Source of the DNA: Pseudomonas sp.
GTDB taxonomy: Bacteria > Pseudomonadota > Gammaproteobacteria > Pseudomonadales > Pseudomonadaceae
DNA: 64,000 nucleotides
Assembly: GCA_030699825.1 (NCBI GenBank)
Contig: JAUYKV010000067.1
Location: forward strand, 1 to 64,000
Direction of reading: 5' to 3'
Under the pieces are notes generated by a model. That model was not told the origin of the DNA, did not search any database, and was given only the letters and a program-made list of their open reading frames with translations. Of the stretch, positions 52,520 to 62,728 are shown piece by piece. Position 1 is the first letter of the stretch. Each line of letters begins with the position of its first letter. Position numbers and translations under genes: made by a program.

Positions 52520-54745
52520 ATGAGCATAAATCTCGATCAGGCCCTGCAGACGTTCATCGTCGAAGCCCGCGAGCTGCTGCAGGATATGGAAACGTCGCTG
52601 CTGCGGCTGGAAAGCGACCCGGGCGACGGCGACACCCTGGGCGCCATCTTCCGCGCCGCACACACTATCAAGGGCTCGGCCGGCCTGTTCGGTCTGGAAC
52701 CGATCGTCGGCTTCACCCATGTAGTCGAAGACGTGCTCGACCGTGTGCGTGACGGCACCGTCGCCATCAGCGGCGAGCTGATTGCCCTGCTGCTGGAGTG
52801 CGGCGACCATATGCAGGAATTGATTACCGTGGTCGCCGACCAGGGCGGCCAGCTGGATGCCGCGGCTGAGAGCCGCGAGGCTGGTCTGCGGCAACGCCTG
52901 CAGCGCTACCAGGATGGCCCGGCGCAACACCCCGCGCAGCCCCCGGCAGCGCTCGCCACGGATGAACTCACCCGGGTTTGCGCAGAGGCCGGCGTGGCGT
53001 CCGAGCTCTGGCATATCTCCCTGCGCTTCGGCCGGGAAGTGCTGCGCAACGGCATGGACCCCCTGTCCTTTCTGCGTTATCTCAACAGTCAGGGCGAGAT
53101 CGTGCGCATCATCACCCTGGCCGATTGCATGCCGGCGGCCGAGGCCATGGACGCCGAAGCCTGCTACCTGGGCTTCGAGATCGACTACCAGAGCAGTGCC
53201 GACAAGGCGACTATCGCCGAAACCTTCGACTTCGTGCGCGACGATTGCCTGATCCATATCCTGCCGCCGCACAGCAAGATCGCCGAGTACATCGAACTGA
53301 TCCACGACCTGCCGGAAGATGCGGCGCGGCTCGGCGAGCTGCTGGTCGGCAGCGGCGCCCTGACGCTGCAGGAGCTGGAACATGGACTGGGCGAGCAGCG
53401 CGCCAATAGTGCACAGAACAACCCGGCATCGCCCCTGGGGGAAATTCTGATCGAGCAGCGCTCAGTGGAGCCGGCCCTGGTCCAGGCCGCCCTCGACAAG
53501 CAGAGCCAGATCCAGGAGCACAAGAGCAAGGAGAGCCGCTATATCCGCGTGCAGGCCGACAAGCTCGACGAACTGATCAGCCTGGTCGGCGAGCTGGTGA
53601 TCGCCGGCGCCGGCGCCAGCCTGCTGGCGCAGAGCTGCCGGAACGACGCGCTGCAGGAAGCCACCTCGGTCGTCGCCGGCCTGGTGGAGGAAATCCGCGA
53701 CGGCGCCCTGCGTCTGCGCATGGTGCCCATCGGCGATACCTTCAACCGCTTCCAGCGGGTGGTGCGCGACGTCAGCCACGAGCTGGGCAAGGACATCGAA
53801 CTGCACATCAGTGGCGCCGACACCGAGCTGGACAAGACCGTGGTGGAGAAGATCGGCGACCCGCTCATGCACCTGCTGCGCAACGCCATGGATCACGGCA
53901 TCGAACCGCCCGAAGCCCGGCTGGCGGCGGGCAAGCCGGGCAGAGGCAACCTGCACCTCAACGCCTACCACGACTCCGGCAGCATCGTCATCGAGATTGC
54001 CGACGACGGCCGCGGCCTCGACCGCGAACGCATCCTGCACAAGGCCATGGAGCGCGGCTTGCTCGCCGCCACCGCCACGCCGTCCGACCAGGAGATCTAC
54101 AACCTGATTTTCGAGCCGGGCTTCTCCACCGCCGCCGCCGTCACCAACCTCTCCGGGCGTGGCGTCGGCATGGACGTGGTCAAGCGCAACATCATCGCCC
54201 TGCGCGGCAGCGTGGAACTCGACAGCCAGCCCGGCCGCGGCACCCGGGTGTGCATCCGCCTGCCGCTGACCCTGGCGATCATCGACGGCTTTCTGGTCGG
54301 GGTCGGTCAGGCCAGCTACGTGGTGCCGCTGGACATGGTGCAGGAGTGCGTCGAGCTGTCCGCGCAAGACCGCCGGGCAACCCGCGAGCGCAGCTACCTG
54401 AATCTGCGCGGCGAAGTGCTGCCGCTGGTATTCCTGCGCGATCACTTCGACGCGGGCGGCAGCGCCGGACGCCGTGAAAACGTGGTGGTGGTGCAGTGCT
54501 CCGAGTACAAGGCCGGCCTGGTGGTGGACGAACTGCAGGGCGAGTTCCAGACAGTGATCAAACCCCTGGGCAAGCTGTTCAGCGCCCTGCGCGGCATCAG
54601 CGGTTCGACCATCCTGGGTAACGGTGCGGTGGCCCTGATTCTCGATGTCCCGGCACTGATCCAGCAGATCGTCCAACAGGAATCACGCAACAGCCAATCA
54701 CTCCCTGGAACGCCGACTCTGGCGCGCTCGCAGGCGACTTTATAA
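52520..54745 (+). CDS. cheA: Chemotaxis histidine kinase CheA
   Basis: A 741-residue kinase. P1 HPt domain with His48 (AAHTIKGSAGLFG), a long middle region, the P3 dimerisation helices (YIRVQADKLDELISLVGELV), the P4 ATPase (HLLRNAMDHGIEPPE, ADDGRGLDRERI, GRGVGMDVVKRNI) and the P5 CheW-like domain (GFLVGVGQASYVVPLDMVQE). The region about 170-330 is not a standard CheY-binding P2; it contains two alpha/beta segments (ISLRFGREVLRNGMDPLSFL and YLGFEIDYQSSADKATIAET), as in Che2-type kinases. It phosphorylates CheY and CheB. Confidence 0.93.
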   Translation: MSINLDQALQTFIVEARELLQDMETSLLRLESDPGDGDTLGAIFRAAHTIKGSAGLFGLEPIVGFTHVVEDVLDRVRDGTVAISGELIALLLECGDHMQELITVVADQGGQLDAAAESREAGLRQRLQRYQDGPAQHPAQPPAALATDELTRVCAEAGVASELWHISLRFGREVLRNGMDPLSFLRYLNSQGEIVRIITLADCMPAAEAMDAEACYLGFEIDYQSSADKATIAETFDFVRDDCLIHILPPHSKIAEYIELIHDLPEDAARLGELLVGSGALTLQELEHGLGEQRANSAQNNPASPLGEILIEQRSVEPALVQAALDKQSQIQEHKSKESRYIRVQADKLDELISLVGELVIAGAGASLLAQSCRNDALQEATSVVAGLVEEIRDGALRLRMVPIGDTFNRFQRVVRDVSHELGKDIELHISGADTELDKTVVEKIGDPLMHLLRNAMDHGIEPPEARLAAGKPGRGNLHLNAYHDSGSIVIEIADDGRGLDRERILHKAMERGLLAATATPSDQEIYNLIFEPGFSTAAAVTNLSGRGVGMDVVKRNIIALRGSVELDSQPGRGTRVCIRLPLTLAIIDGFLVGVGQASYVVPLDMVQECVELSAQDRRATRERSYLNLRGEVLPLVFLRDHFDAGGSAGRRENVVVVQCSEYKAGLVVDELQGEFQTVIKPLGKLFSALRGISGSTILGNGAVALILDVPALIQQIVQQESRNSQSLPGTPTLARSQATL

Positions 54746-54918
54746 CGATAACGCCGTTCGGTATCACGGCATTAGCCGAGGGCAAAAACAGGTGCAATGA
54801 CCCGGCGATCGGAAGATCGCCACCCGACTGAAAGTGGTTCGGATCGTTCGGCGGCAAAAGGACCATGACCCGCTCCAGGGTGGCCGGTTTGCTGAAACGC
54901 TTACCTTGAGAGAGAAGG

Positions 54919-56583
54919 ATGAAACTCATGCTTAACGATATGAAAGTCGCAACCAAGCTGGCGCTGGGTTTCGGGGTATTGGTCATCATGCTGGCGGTGG
55001 TGTCCTTTATCGGCATTACCCGCATGCAACAGATCAACGACTCGATGGATCAGGTGATGGAAGAGCGCTGGCCCAGAGCGGAAATGGCCAACAGCATCGT
55101 AGAGCGGGCCAACACCATCGCCATTGCCCTGCGCAACATGATGCTGACCAGCAATGTCCAGGACCGGGCTCAGCAGAAGCAATTGATCGTTGAAACCCGG
55201 GAGGCTCTGGGCGCTACCGTCGAGAACTTGAAAGCGGTGCTGAACACGCCGAAAGGCCTCGAGTTGTTGCAGGACATCATCAAGCACCGCCAGTTCTATG
55301 TGGCCGGCCAGGACAGGCTGCTGCAGCTGATCGAACAGGAGAACCCGGACCAGGCGCAAAACTTCCTGCAGACAGAGTTGCGGCCAATTCTCGCGGCCTA
55401 TCTGGCGAGCGCCAAAGCCTTGCAGCAGTTTCAGGGCGAACTGCTCGAAGCCTCGGGGCGCGAGGCGCACAGCAACTACGAGAACGCGCGCCTGCTGATG
55501 CTGATTGCCGCGGGCAGCGCGGTACTGGCGGCGATAATCGCCGCCTGGCTGATCACCCTCAACCTGACCCGCCAACTGGGCGGCGAACCCGGTTATGTCG
55601 CCGCCGTCGTAAGACAGGTGGCCAATGGCGACCTGGCCGTGGAGATTGCCCTGCGCAAGGGCGACAGCAGCAGTCTGCTCGCCTCGTTGCAGGCGATGGT
55701 CGGCAAGCTGGCGCAGATCATCGGCGAGGTGCGTAACTGCGCCGACAACCTGGCCAGTGCCTCGGAAGAAGTCAGTGCCACCGCCCAGTCGATGAGCCAG
55801 GCCACCAGCGAACAGGCCGCCAGCGTGGAGGAGACCAGCGCCTCAATCGAGCAGATGAGCGCCAGCATCAACCAGAACACCGAGAACGCCAAGGTCACCG
55901 ACGGCATGGCCAGCAAGGCCGCCAAGGAGGCCACCGAGGGCGGCGAATCAGTGCAGCAGACGGTGGCGGCGATGAAACAGATCGCCCAGCGCATCGGCAT
56001 CATCGACGACATCGCCTACCAGACCAACCTGCTCGCGCTCAATGCCGCCATCGAGGCGGCGCGCGCCGGCGAGCACGGCAAGGGCTTCGCCGTGGTGGCG
56101 GCCGAGGTGCGCAAGCTGGCCGAGCGCAGCCAGATCGCGGCGCAGGAGATCGGCCAGCTGTCCTCCAGCAGCGTGGAACTGGCCGAGAAGGCCGGCAAGC
56201 TGCTGGACACCATGCTGCCCTCGATCGACAAAACCTCGGACCTGGTGCAGGAAATCAGTGCGGCATCCGAAGAGCAATCGAGCGGCGTGGCGCAGATCAA
56301 CACGGCCATGACCCAGCTCAATCAGATCACCCAGCAGAACGCCTCCAGCAGCGAGGAACTGGCCGCCACCGCCGAGGAGATGAGCAGCCAGGCCGAACAG
56401 CTGCAACAGACGATGGGTTTCTTCTCCACCGTGGCCGCCACGGGCGTCAGCCCGCACAAGGCGGCCCCGCACCGTGCGCCGGTGGCGGGCAAGCAAGCGG
56501 CCCACCTGCCCGCGCACCCGCACACGGTGAGCAGCCATCACGTTGCAAACAGCCCGGCGGAAGCCGAATTCACCCGGTTCTGA
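54919..56583 (+). CDS. Methyl-accepting chemotaxis protein (four-helix-bundle sensor)
   Basis: A 554-residue transmembrane MCP. TM1 is about 12-32, then a periplasmic four-helix bundle (4HB_MCP type, about 33-190), TM2 about 192-213, a HAMP region and the signalling domain with [20 protein letters not shown] and [20 protein letters not shown]. The C-terminus ends AEFTRF, resembling an aromatic CheR/CheB-tether. The start follows AGAGAAGG. The ligand is unknown. Confidence 0.9.
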   Translation: MKLMLNDMKVATKLALGFGVLVIMLAVVSFIGITRMQQINDSMDQVMEERWPRAEMANSIVERANTIAIALRNMMLTSNVQDRAQQKQLIVETREALGATVENLKAVLNTPKGLELLQDIIKHRQFYVAGQDRLLQLIEQENPDQAQNFLQTELRPILAAYLASAKALQQFQGELLEASGREAHSNYENARLLMLIAAGSAVLAAIIAAWLITLNLTRQLGGEPGYVAAVVRQVANGDLAVEIALRKGDSSSLLASLQAMVGKLAQIIGEVRNCADNLASASEEVSATAQSMSQATSEQAASVEETSASIEQMSASINQNTENAKVTDGMASKAAKEATEGGESVQQTVAAMKQIAQRIGIIDDIAYQTNLLALNAAIEAARAGEHGKGFAVVAAEVRKLAERSQIAAQEIGQLSSSSVELAEKAGKLLDTMLPSIDKTSDLVQEISAASEEQSSGVAQINTAMTQLNQITQQNASSSEELAATAEEMSSQAEQLQQTMGFFSTVAATGVSPHKAAPHRAPVAGKQAAHLPAHPHTVSSHHVANSPAEAEFTRF

Positions 56584-56595
56584 GTGGAGATCGAC

Positions 56596-57129
56596 ATGGG
56601 CACACTGGTTACCACCAATCGACCCGCAGCCCTCCTCCAGGAGGAGGAGGCGCAGTACCTGACGTTCCTGCTGAGCGGCGAGATGTTCGCCATCGGCATA
56701 CTCGGGATCAAGGAAATCCTCGAATACGGCCAGCTCACCAGCGTGCCGATGATGCCCGCCTGCGTCCGCGGGGTGATCAACCTGCGCGGCGCGGTGGTGC
56801 CGGTGGTGGATCTGTCGGCGCGCTTTGGCCGGCCGGCCTGCGAAGTCACCCGGCGTAGCTGCATCGTCATCATCGAGGCCGATTCGCAGGCCGGCACTCA
56901 GGACGTCGGCCTGATGGTGGATGCGGTTTGCGCGGTACTGGAGATCCCCGCCAGCGAGATCGAGCCTCCTCCCAATTTCGGCGCCAGGATTCGCGCCGAT
57001 TTCATCGGCGGCATGGCCAAGGTCAACGGCAAGTTCGTCATCGTCCTCAATGTCGACCGGGTGCTGTCGGTCGACGAGATGGCCGTGCTGTCCGAGACCG
57101 GCGCCCTGGAAGGCGCCGCGCCCGGCTAG
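56596..57129 (+). CDS. cheW: Chemotaxis coupling protein CheW
   Basis: A 177-residue CheW: LTFLLSGEMFAIGILGIKEI, VPMMPACVRGVINLRGAVVP and VVDLSARFG are the SH3-like subdomain signatures. It couples receptors to CheA. The ATG at 56596 follows GGAG; a GTG four codons earlier is possible. Beyond it lies a 520-bp gap before cheR. Confidence 0.92.
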   Translation: MGTLVTTNRPAALLQEEEAQYLTFLLSGEMFAIGILGIKEILEYGQLTSVPMMPACVRGVINLRGAVVPVVDLSARFGRPACEVTRRSCIVIIEADSQAGTQDVGLMVDAVCAVLEIPASEIEPPPNFGARIRADFIGGMAKVNGKFVIVLNVDRVLSVDEMAVLSETGALEGAAPG

Positions 57130-57650
57130 GGGGGTCGGCAAGCTGAAAATCGAAAGCGGTTCGAGGCGCACGCTGCGCCTCGAACAGGATTGGCTTCAAA
57201 CGAGCAGCCGCCTCTTATCAAAAAAGAAATAACTCATTGTTTTATATATATAAATTAGATCAGGAAATGAGCCATGTAGAAGCCAGCTTGCTGCGGTCCG
57301 GCGTCCCGGCGATCTGGCAATATCTGCAGATCAAAAGCATCGCCAGCAAGAACTAGACGTCCCCCTGGCTCCTACACAGTTTGCTGCGCGACAGCGCGGC
57401 GTCTGGACGACGGGGAGTCTCTTATCAAACAACCTGTATGTCATTGATTTTTCGGGTTATGACGTACTTTTTTGGAGGGGCCGGGCGGCGTTCCGCTTTA
57501 GCCGCGAAAGCTTGCACAGCGCAGCTTCGCGGCTAAAGCCCCTCCCACAAGTGCCCACAAGCCGGCAGACACGATTGCCTCCGGTTTGCTGCCCGACAGC
57601 GCTCCGTCGAAGACGAGGCGTCCCCTCCTAACCGGCAAGGATGTCTTATC
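57130..57650. other. Gap between cheW and cheR with repeats
   Basis: No gene. It holds an AT-rich patch (TTGTTTTATATATATAAATT, 57237-57256), an imperfect inverted sequence around GAAGCCAGCTTGCTG/GCCAGCAAG (57280-57352) and the family C repeat at 57474-57548. A separate promoter for cheRDB is possible. Confidence 0.5.
57474..57548. repeat. Inverted intergenic repeat, family C copy 2
   Basis: GGAGGGGCCGGGCGGCG...CTTTAGCCGCGAA - centre - TTCGCGGCTAAAGCCCCTCCCAC. Inverse of the copy at 30437-30524. Confidence 0.65.
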
Positions 57651-58457
57651 GTGAACGCAGCACCGCTGAAGGATGGCGAGTTCCAGCAGTTCCAAGCCTG
57701 GCTGTATCGCGCCGCCGGGATCAACCTCACGCCCGCGAAGAAGGCGCTGGTGGCCGGCCGCCTGTTCAAGCGCCTGAAACACCATCGGCTGAACAGCTAC
57801 GGCGATTACTTCCAGTTGATCATGGGCCATGACGCTGGCGCGGAACTGCAGGTGGCACTGGACCTGCTCACCACCAACGAGACCTATTTTTTCCGCGAGC
57901 CCAAGCATTTCGATTTCCTGCGCCAGCAGGTGTTGCCCAAGGTCACTCCGGGCAAGACGTTGCGCCTGTGGAGCGCGGCCAGTTCCTCCGGCGAGGAAGC
58001 CTACAGCCTGGCCATGACCCTGGCCGACGGCCTGGGTAGCGGCCCATGGGCGATCGTCGGCTCGGATATCAGCAGCCAGGTGCTGGCCAAAGCCCGCAGC
58101 GGCCACTATTCGCTGGAGCGCGCGCGAACCATCCCACAGCCGCTGCTGGTCAAGCATTGTCTCAAGGGCACCGGCAGCCAGGAGGGCACCTTCCTGATCG
58201 AGCGCAGCCTGCGTGAACGAGTGCACTTCATGCAGATCAACCTCAACCAGGCGCTGCCCAACATCGGCGAGTTCGAGGTGATCTTCCTGCGCAACGTGAT
58301 GATCTATTTCGATCAGCCAACCAAGCAAAAAGTGCTCGCCCGCATGCTGCCATTGCTCAAACCCGGCGGTTATTTCATCGTCAGCCATTCGGAAAGCCTG
58401 AACGGCATCAGCGATGCCCTGAAACCGATCAGCCCGTCGATCTACCGCAAGCCATGA
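57651..58457 (+). CDS. cheR: Chemotaxis protein methyltransferase CheR
   Basis: A 268-residue SAM-dependent glutamate methyltransferase of receptors. N-terminal helical domain (about 8-75), then [17 protein letters not shown], the SAM site [37 protein letters not shown] and [13 protein letters not shown] is the start, chosen for family N-terminus and AAGGA upstream. It overlaps cheD by ATGA. Confidence 0.93.
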   Translation: MNAAPLKDGEFQQFQAWLYRAAGINLTPAKKALVAGRLFKRLKHHRLNSYGDYFQLIMGHDAGAELQVALDLLTTNETYFFREPKHFDFLRQQVLPKVTPGKTLRLWSAASSSGEEAYSLAMTLADGLGSGPWAIVGSDISSQVLAKARSGHYSLERARTIPQPLLVKHCLKGTGSQEGTFLIERSLRERVHFMQINLNQALPNIGEFEVIFLRNVMIYFDQPTKQKVLARMLPLLKPGGYFIVSHSESLNGISDALKPISPSIYRKP

Positions 58458-58945
58458 ACACCTCCCCCAGCGTCATCGAGATATGCCTGCAGCCCGGCGA
58501 CTTCTATTTCGGCGATGCGTCCACGCGGGTACGTACCCTGCTGGGTTCCTGCGTGGCCATCACCCTGTGGCATCCGACGCGCCTGGTCGGCGGCATGTGC
58601 CACTACATGCTGCCGAGCCGCCGGCAACCCGGCAGGCAACTCGACGGCAAATATGCCGACGAGGCCATGGAGCTATTTCGCCAGGCAGCGGCGCGGCACC
58701 ACACGCGGCTGGAGGAATACCAGGTCAAGCTGTTCGGCGGCGGCAACATGTTCCCCGGCTTCGCCAAGCAAACCGCGAGCGTCACTGTCGCCGACCACAA
58801 TGTCGCCGCCGCGCACCGGCTGGTGGCGCGGCATCGCCTGCAGCTGAGCGCACAGGATCTGGGCCGCAGCGGCCACCGCAACGTGATCTTCGATATCGCC
58901 AGTGGCCATGTCTGGGTCCGTCATCAACGCTTGACCGGGAGCTGA
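58454..58945 (+). CDS. cheD: Chemoreceptor glutamine deamidase CheD
   Basis: A 163-residue deamidase. Catalytic Cys in [12 protein letters not shown] and His in [22 protein letters not shown] and [19 protein letters not shown] complete the family. It deamidates receptor glutamines and often interacts with other Che proteins. It lies between cheR and cheB with almost no spacing. Confidence 0.93.
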   Translation: MNTSPSVIEICLQPGDFYFGDASTRVRTLLGSCVAITLWHPTRLVGGMCHYMLPSRRQPGRQLDGKYADEAMELFRQAAARHHTRLEEYQVKLFGGGNMFPGFAKQTASVTVADHNVAAAHRLVARHRLQLSAQDLGRSGHRNVIFDIASGHVWVRHQRLTGS

Positions 58946-58953
58946 AAGCCGCC

Positions 58954-60024
58954 ATGAAGCAAATCAAGGTTCTGCTGGTCGACGACTCCGCCGTGGTGCG
59001 CCAGGTTGTCCTGGCGCTATTGCAGCGCGAGCCGGATATCCAGGTCATAGGCGCCGCCTCCGACCCGCTATTCGCCATGGACAAAATGGCCAAAGAGTGG
59101 CCGGACGTCATCGTGCTGGACGTGGAAATGCCGCGCATGGATGGCATCACCTTCCTGAGAAAAATCATGGCCGAACGGCCTACCCCGGTGGTGATCTGTT
59201 CCTCGCTCACGGAAAAAGGCGCGGCAACCACGCTGCAGGCGCTCGCGGCCGGGGCGGTCGAAATCATCACCAAGCCCAAGGTCGGCCTGAAAGGCTTCCT
59301 GCAGGACTCCTCGGCCGAACTGGTAGCCGCGGTCAGAGCCGCCGCCCAGGCCAATGTCCGGCATCTGCTGAGGAACACCGCAGCGGCCCCGCCGGTGCCC
59401 GCCAAGCTGCAGGCCGACGCCATTCTTCCCGCGGCCAGCGGCCATGCCATGGCGCAAACCACCGAGCGGATCGTCGCCATGGGCACCTCCACCGGTGGCA
59501 CCCAAGCCCTGGAGGCGGTACTGACCGCGCTACCGCGAGTTTCCCCCGGCATCGTGATCGTGCAGCACATGCCGGAGAAGTTCACCGCCTCATTCGCCGA
59601 GCGCTTGAACGGGCTGGCGCAGATCGAGGTGCGCGAAGCCCGGAACAACGACCGGGTGATTCCCGGTCTCGCCCTCATCGCCCCCGGCGGCAGGCACATG
59701 CTGCTCAAACGCAGCGGCGCCTATTACCACGTCGAGGTCATCGATGGCCCGCTGGTCAACCGCCATCGGCCCTCGGTGGACGTATTGTTCCGCTCGGTGG
59801 CCAAGTTCGCCGGCAGCAATGCCACCGGCATCATCATGACCGGCATGGGCGATGACGGCGCCCGGGGTCTGAAGGAACTGCACGAAGCCGGCGCGCGAAC
59901 CTACGCCCAGGATGAGGCGAGTTGCGTGGTGTTCGGCATGCCAAAAGAAGCCATCAAGTTGGGCGGCGTGGATCAGGTGATCGCCCTGGGCGACATACCC
60001 AGGGCGGTCATGCATTGGCGGTGA
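58954..60024 (+). CDS. cheB: Chemotaxis response regulator protein-glutamate methylesterase CheB
   Basis: A 356-residue enzyme with an N-terminal receiver ([11 protein letters not shown], Asp56 in [11 protein letters not shown]) and a C-terminal esterase with catalytic Ser179 ([11 protein letters not shown]), His in [14 protein letters not shown] and Asp in [13 protein letters not shown]. Phosphorylation by CheA activates demethylation and deamidation. Start chosen at the receiver's first strand. Last gene of the operon. Confidence 0.94.
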   Translation: MKQIKVLLVDDSAVVRQVVLALLQREPDIQVIGAASDPLFAMDKMAKEWPDVIVLDVEMPRMDGITFLRKIMAERPTPVVICSSLTEKGAATTLQALAAGAVEIITKPKVGLKGFLQDSSAELVAAVRAAAQANVRHLLRNTAAAPPVPAKLQADAILPAASGHAMAQTTERIVAMGTSTGGTQALEAVLTALPRVSPGIVIVQHMPEKFTASFAERLNGLAQIEVREARNNDRVIPGLALIAPGGRHMLLKRSGAYYHVEVIDGPLVNRHRPSVDVLFRSVAKFAGSNATGIIMTGMGDDGARGLKELHEAGARTYAQDEASCVVFGMPKEAIKLGGVDQVIALGDIPRAVMHWR

Positions 60025-60270
60025 CCGTTGGCGTCATCACATGCAGGCTCTGGGTCGGGGCGATAGACTGCCGGCGGAGGTTCTGGCGGATTCGCGAACC
60101 AATGCCGATCCCGCGCCATGACTTCGACCGGCGCGGCCCGCTCACCCGCCCATCGAGGGGCTTGCAGTTCGATGTACAGCCGTTAACCTGTGCGCCGACC
60201 GACCCGCGGCAAAAAGTGCGGGCTTTGATTGGCCGGGGATCAACGCCCCATTGCTGAAGGCACCCGTCCC

Positions 60271-61185
60271 ATGCTGCATTTTCTGCCCGCGGCCCTGCGC
60301 GGCCTGATTGGCGCAAGCCTGCTGGCCCTGAACACCCTGTTCTGGTGCTGGCCGCTGTTTTTCCTCGCGCTGCTCAAACTGCTGCTGCCGGTTCCGGCAT
60401 TACAGCGCCGGGTGCGCGATCTCATGCATGCGATCGCCGAGGCGTGGGTTTCCACCAATAAGTGCTGGATGGATCTGGTTTCCCAGACCCGCTGGCACAT
60501 CGAAGGGATCGAGCGCTTCGACAAACAGCACACCTACCTGGTGACGAGCAACCACCAGAGCTGGGTCGACATACTGGTGCTGCAATACCAACTCAACCGG
60601 CGCATGCCGCTGCTCAAGTTCTTCCTCAAGCAGGAACTGATCTGGGTGCCGGTCATCGGCCTGTGCTGGTGGGCGCTGGAATTCCCCTTCATGAAGCGCT
60701 TCAGCAAGGAATACCTGGCCAGGCACCCGGAGAAGCGCGGCGAGGACCTGGCGACCACCCGCAAGGCCTGCGAGCGCTACAAGAGCAACCCGGTATCGGT
60801 CTTCAACTTCCTCGAGGGCACGCGCTTCACCCCGGCCAAGCATGCCGCGCAGGGTTCGCCATTTCGTTACCTGCTCAAACCCAAGGCCGGCGGCATCGCG
60901 TTCGTGCTCGACGCCATGGGCGAACAGTTGCACAGCCTGGTCAACGTCACCATCCATTATCCGCAGGGCAATCCGGGCTTCTGGCAACTGCTCAGCGGCG
61001 AAATCAGCGACGTGGTGGTCAACTTCAACGAATTGCCGATCCCGCCGCAGTTCATCGGCCGCAACTATGATCAGGACGAAGCCTATCGCCTCAGTTTTCA
61101 ACAATGGGTCAACCAGCTGTGGCAAGACAAGGACGCCGAACTGGCGCGCCTGCACCAACAATATGAGCCGTCACCACGATACTGA
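60271..61185 (+). CDS. 1-acyl-sn-glycerol-3-phosphate acyltransferase-like protein (YihG/OlsA type)
   Basis: A 304-residue membrane acyltransferase. A hydrophobic N-terminus (about 10-42) precedes the PlsC motifs: I NHQSWVDI (NHX4D), KFFLKQELIWVPVIG, and III FLEGTRF. C-terminal similarity is to E. coli YihG, a polyunsaturated/long-chain acyltransferase of the LPA type. The ATG at 60271 follows GAAGG. No operon partner. Confidence 0.87.
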   Translation: MLHFLPAALRGLIGASLLALNTLFWCWPLFFLALLKLLLPVPALQRRVRDLMHAIAEAWVSTNKCWMDLVSQTRWHIEGIERFDKQHTYLVTSNHQSWVDILVLQYQLNRRMPLLKFFLKQELIWVPVIGLCWWALEFPFMKRFSKEYLARHPEKRGEDLATTRKACERYKSNPVSVFNFLEGTRFTPAKHAAQGSPFRYLLKPKAGGIAFVLDAMGEQLHSLVNVTIHYPQGNPGFWQLLSGEISDVVVNFNELPIPPQFIGRNYDQDEAYRLSFQQWVNQLWQDKDAELARLHQQYEPSPRY

Positions 61186-61263
61186 GAACGCATGAAAAAA
61201 CGCCCGTTTACGGCGACCGCCTGGCGACGGCGTGCACTTTTTGCACAACTTTTCGCGAACAAC

Positions 61264-61292
61264 AAAAAAGGCCTCCTGTAACAGGAGGCCTT
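61264..61292 (-). terminator. Terminator of the OmpA-like lipoprotein gene (minus strand)
   Basis: AAGGCCTCCT-gtaac-AGGAGGCCTT ten-bp stem followed by T6 on the minus strand, 19 bp past the stop. It probably also ends the convergent acyltransferase transcript. Confidence 0.88.
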
Positions 61293-61310
61293 CTCTAATA
61301 CCGCGACTCG

Positions 61311-61970
61311 TTACTGCAGCGGACGCAGGTTGATCTCGACCCGACGATTCTGCGCACGGCCGGCTTCGCTGGCGTTGCTGGCGATAGGCTGGTTCGGCCC
61401 GGCACCGTAGGAGGAAATCCGCGCCGCCGGTACGCCATTGGCGGACAGGTAGGAGGCAACGCTCTGCGCGCGGCGATTCGACAGGTTCTGGTTCAGCTCC
61501 AGCGAACCGGTGCTGTCGGTGTGGCCGACGATGTCAATGCCGTTCTTGTCGAACTCCTTGAATACCGTGACCAGGGAATTGAGGGTCGGGTAGAAGCCGC
61601 TGGAAATATCCGACGAGTTGCTGGCGAAGGTGATATTGCCCGGCATGATCAACTTCAGCTCATCGCCATTGCGCTGCACCTGCACGCCCGTGCCTTGCAG
61701 GGTCTGGCGCAGCTTGGCTTCCTGGGTGTCGGCGTAGTAGCCATAACCACCACCTGCCGCACCGCCCACTGCCGCGCCAATCAATGCGCCTTTGCCCCGG
61801 TCTTTGCTGCTCGAAGTGGCCGCCCCGATCACGGCGCCGGTCACAGCACCAATACCGCCGTAGATCCCGGCTTTACCGGCTTCACGTTCGCCGGTATAGG
61901 GGTTGGTGGTACAGCCAGCCAGGAGGGTAATGCCAGCTGCTGCAAATGCCAGATTGCGCCATTTAGTCAT
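61311..61970 (-). CDS. OmpA-family lipoprotein (YiaD-like)
   Basis: A 219-residue envelope protein. Lipobox LLAGC with Cys near residue 20, then a glycine-zipper segment (YGGIGAVTGAVIGAA, GALIGAAVGGAAGGGYGYY) and a C-terminal OmpA peptidoglycan-binding domain (GHTDSTGSLELNQNLSNRRA, RISSYGAGPNQPIASN, NRRVEINL). It probably links the outer membrane to peptidoglycan. Close to YiaD of E. coli. Confidence 0.9.
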   Translation of the reverse strand: MTKWRNLAFAAAGITLLAGCTTNPYTGEREAGKAGIYGGIGAVTGAVIGAATSSSKDRGKGALIGAAVGGAAGGGYGYYADTQEAKLRQTLQGTGVQVQRNGDELKLIMPGNITFASNSSDISSGFYPTLNSLVTVFKEFDKNGIDIVGHTDSTGSLELNQNLSNRRAQSVASYLSANGVPAARISSYGAGPNQPIASNASEAGRAQNRRVEINLRPLQ

Positions 61971-62083
61971 GGTTATTCCTTTATTTTTTCGTGTTGAGAC
62001 AGATCTTCATCCGGGTGTTAGAACCTGGATTGGACCTTAAGTTCCGCTCCAGCTTAACAAGTTCCACCACGATGCATTGCCCA

Positions 62084-62728
62084 TCATGCCCGCACGAATG
62101 GGTTCTCGCGCATTTCATCGCCCAGGCGGGTCTGCGGCCCGTGCCCGGTAATCACCGTGGCGTCCTCGTCCAGGCTGTACAAACGCTGCTTGATCGAACG
62201 CTCGATAGTCGGGTAATCGCCACCCCACAAGTCGGTGCGACCGATACCACGCTTGAACAACGTATCGCCAGCGATCAGCAACTTTTCCTGGGGGAACCAG
62301 AAACTCATCGACCCCGGCGTATGCCCGGGCGTGTGCAGCGCCACCCCACAACCGCAGTCCAGCGCCTGATCGTCGACCAACCACTGATCCGGCGCGGGCA
62401 CCGGCACATAGGCCACGCCGAACATGCGGCATTGCATCTCCAGGCCGTCCCAGAGGAACTGATCGTCCTTGTGCAGATGCAGAGTCGCGCCGGTCTGCTC
62501 TTTCATCTGCCCGGAAGCGAGGAAGTGATCCAGATGGGCATGGGTGTGAATGATGCTGACCACCTTGAGGCCATGAGCCTCCAGGCGCGCCATGATCAAT
62601 TCGGGATTGCCACCCGGATCGACCACGATGGCCTTCTTGGTCACGGGGTCGCCGATGATCGTGCAATTGCACTGCAAAGGCCCGACGGGGAAGGTTTCGC
62701 GGATTAGCGCGGGTTTTGCGGGCTGCAT
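62084..62728 (-). CDS. Metallo-beta-lactamase-fold hydrolase (glyoxalase II-like, YcbL type)
   Basis: A 214-residue protein with the HTHAHLDH metal motif, LHTPGHTPGSMSFW, LIAGDTLFKRGIGRTDL and a final GHGPQT, a complete binuclear metal site of the YcbL/GloB-like group. Likely hydrolyses a thioester such as S-lactoylglutathione; exact substrate unknown. Start set at MQPAKPALIRETFPVG with AGGAG upstream, as the longer frame is not conserved. Confidence 0.88.
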   Translation of the reverse strand: MQPAKPALIRETFPVGPLQCNCTIIGDPVTKKAIVVDPGGNPELIMARLEAHGLKVVSIIHTHAHLDHFLASGQMKEQTGATLHLHKDDQFLWDGLEMQCRMFGVAYVPVPAPDQWLVDDQALDCGCGVALHTPGHTPGSMSFWFPQEKLLIAGDTLFKRGIGRTDLWGGDYPTIERSIKQRLYSLDEDATVITGHGPQTRLGDEMRENPFVRA

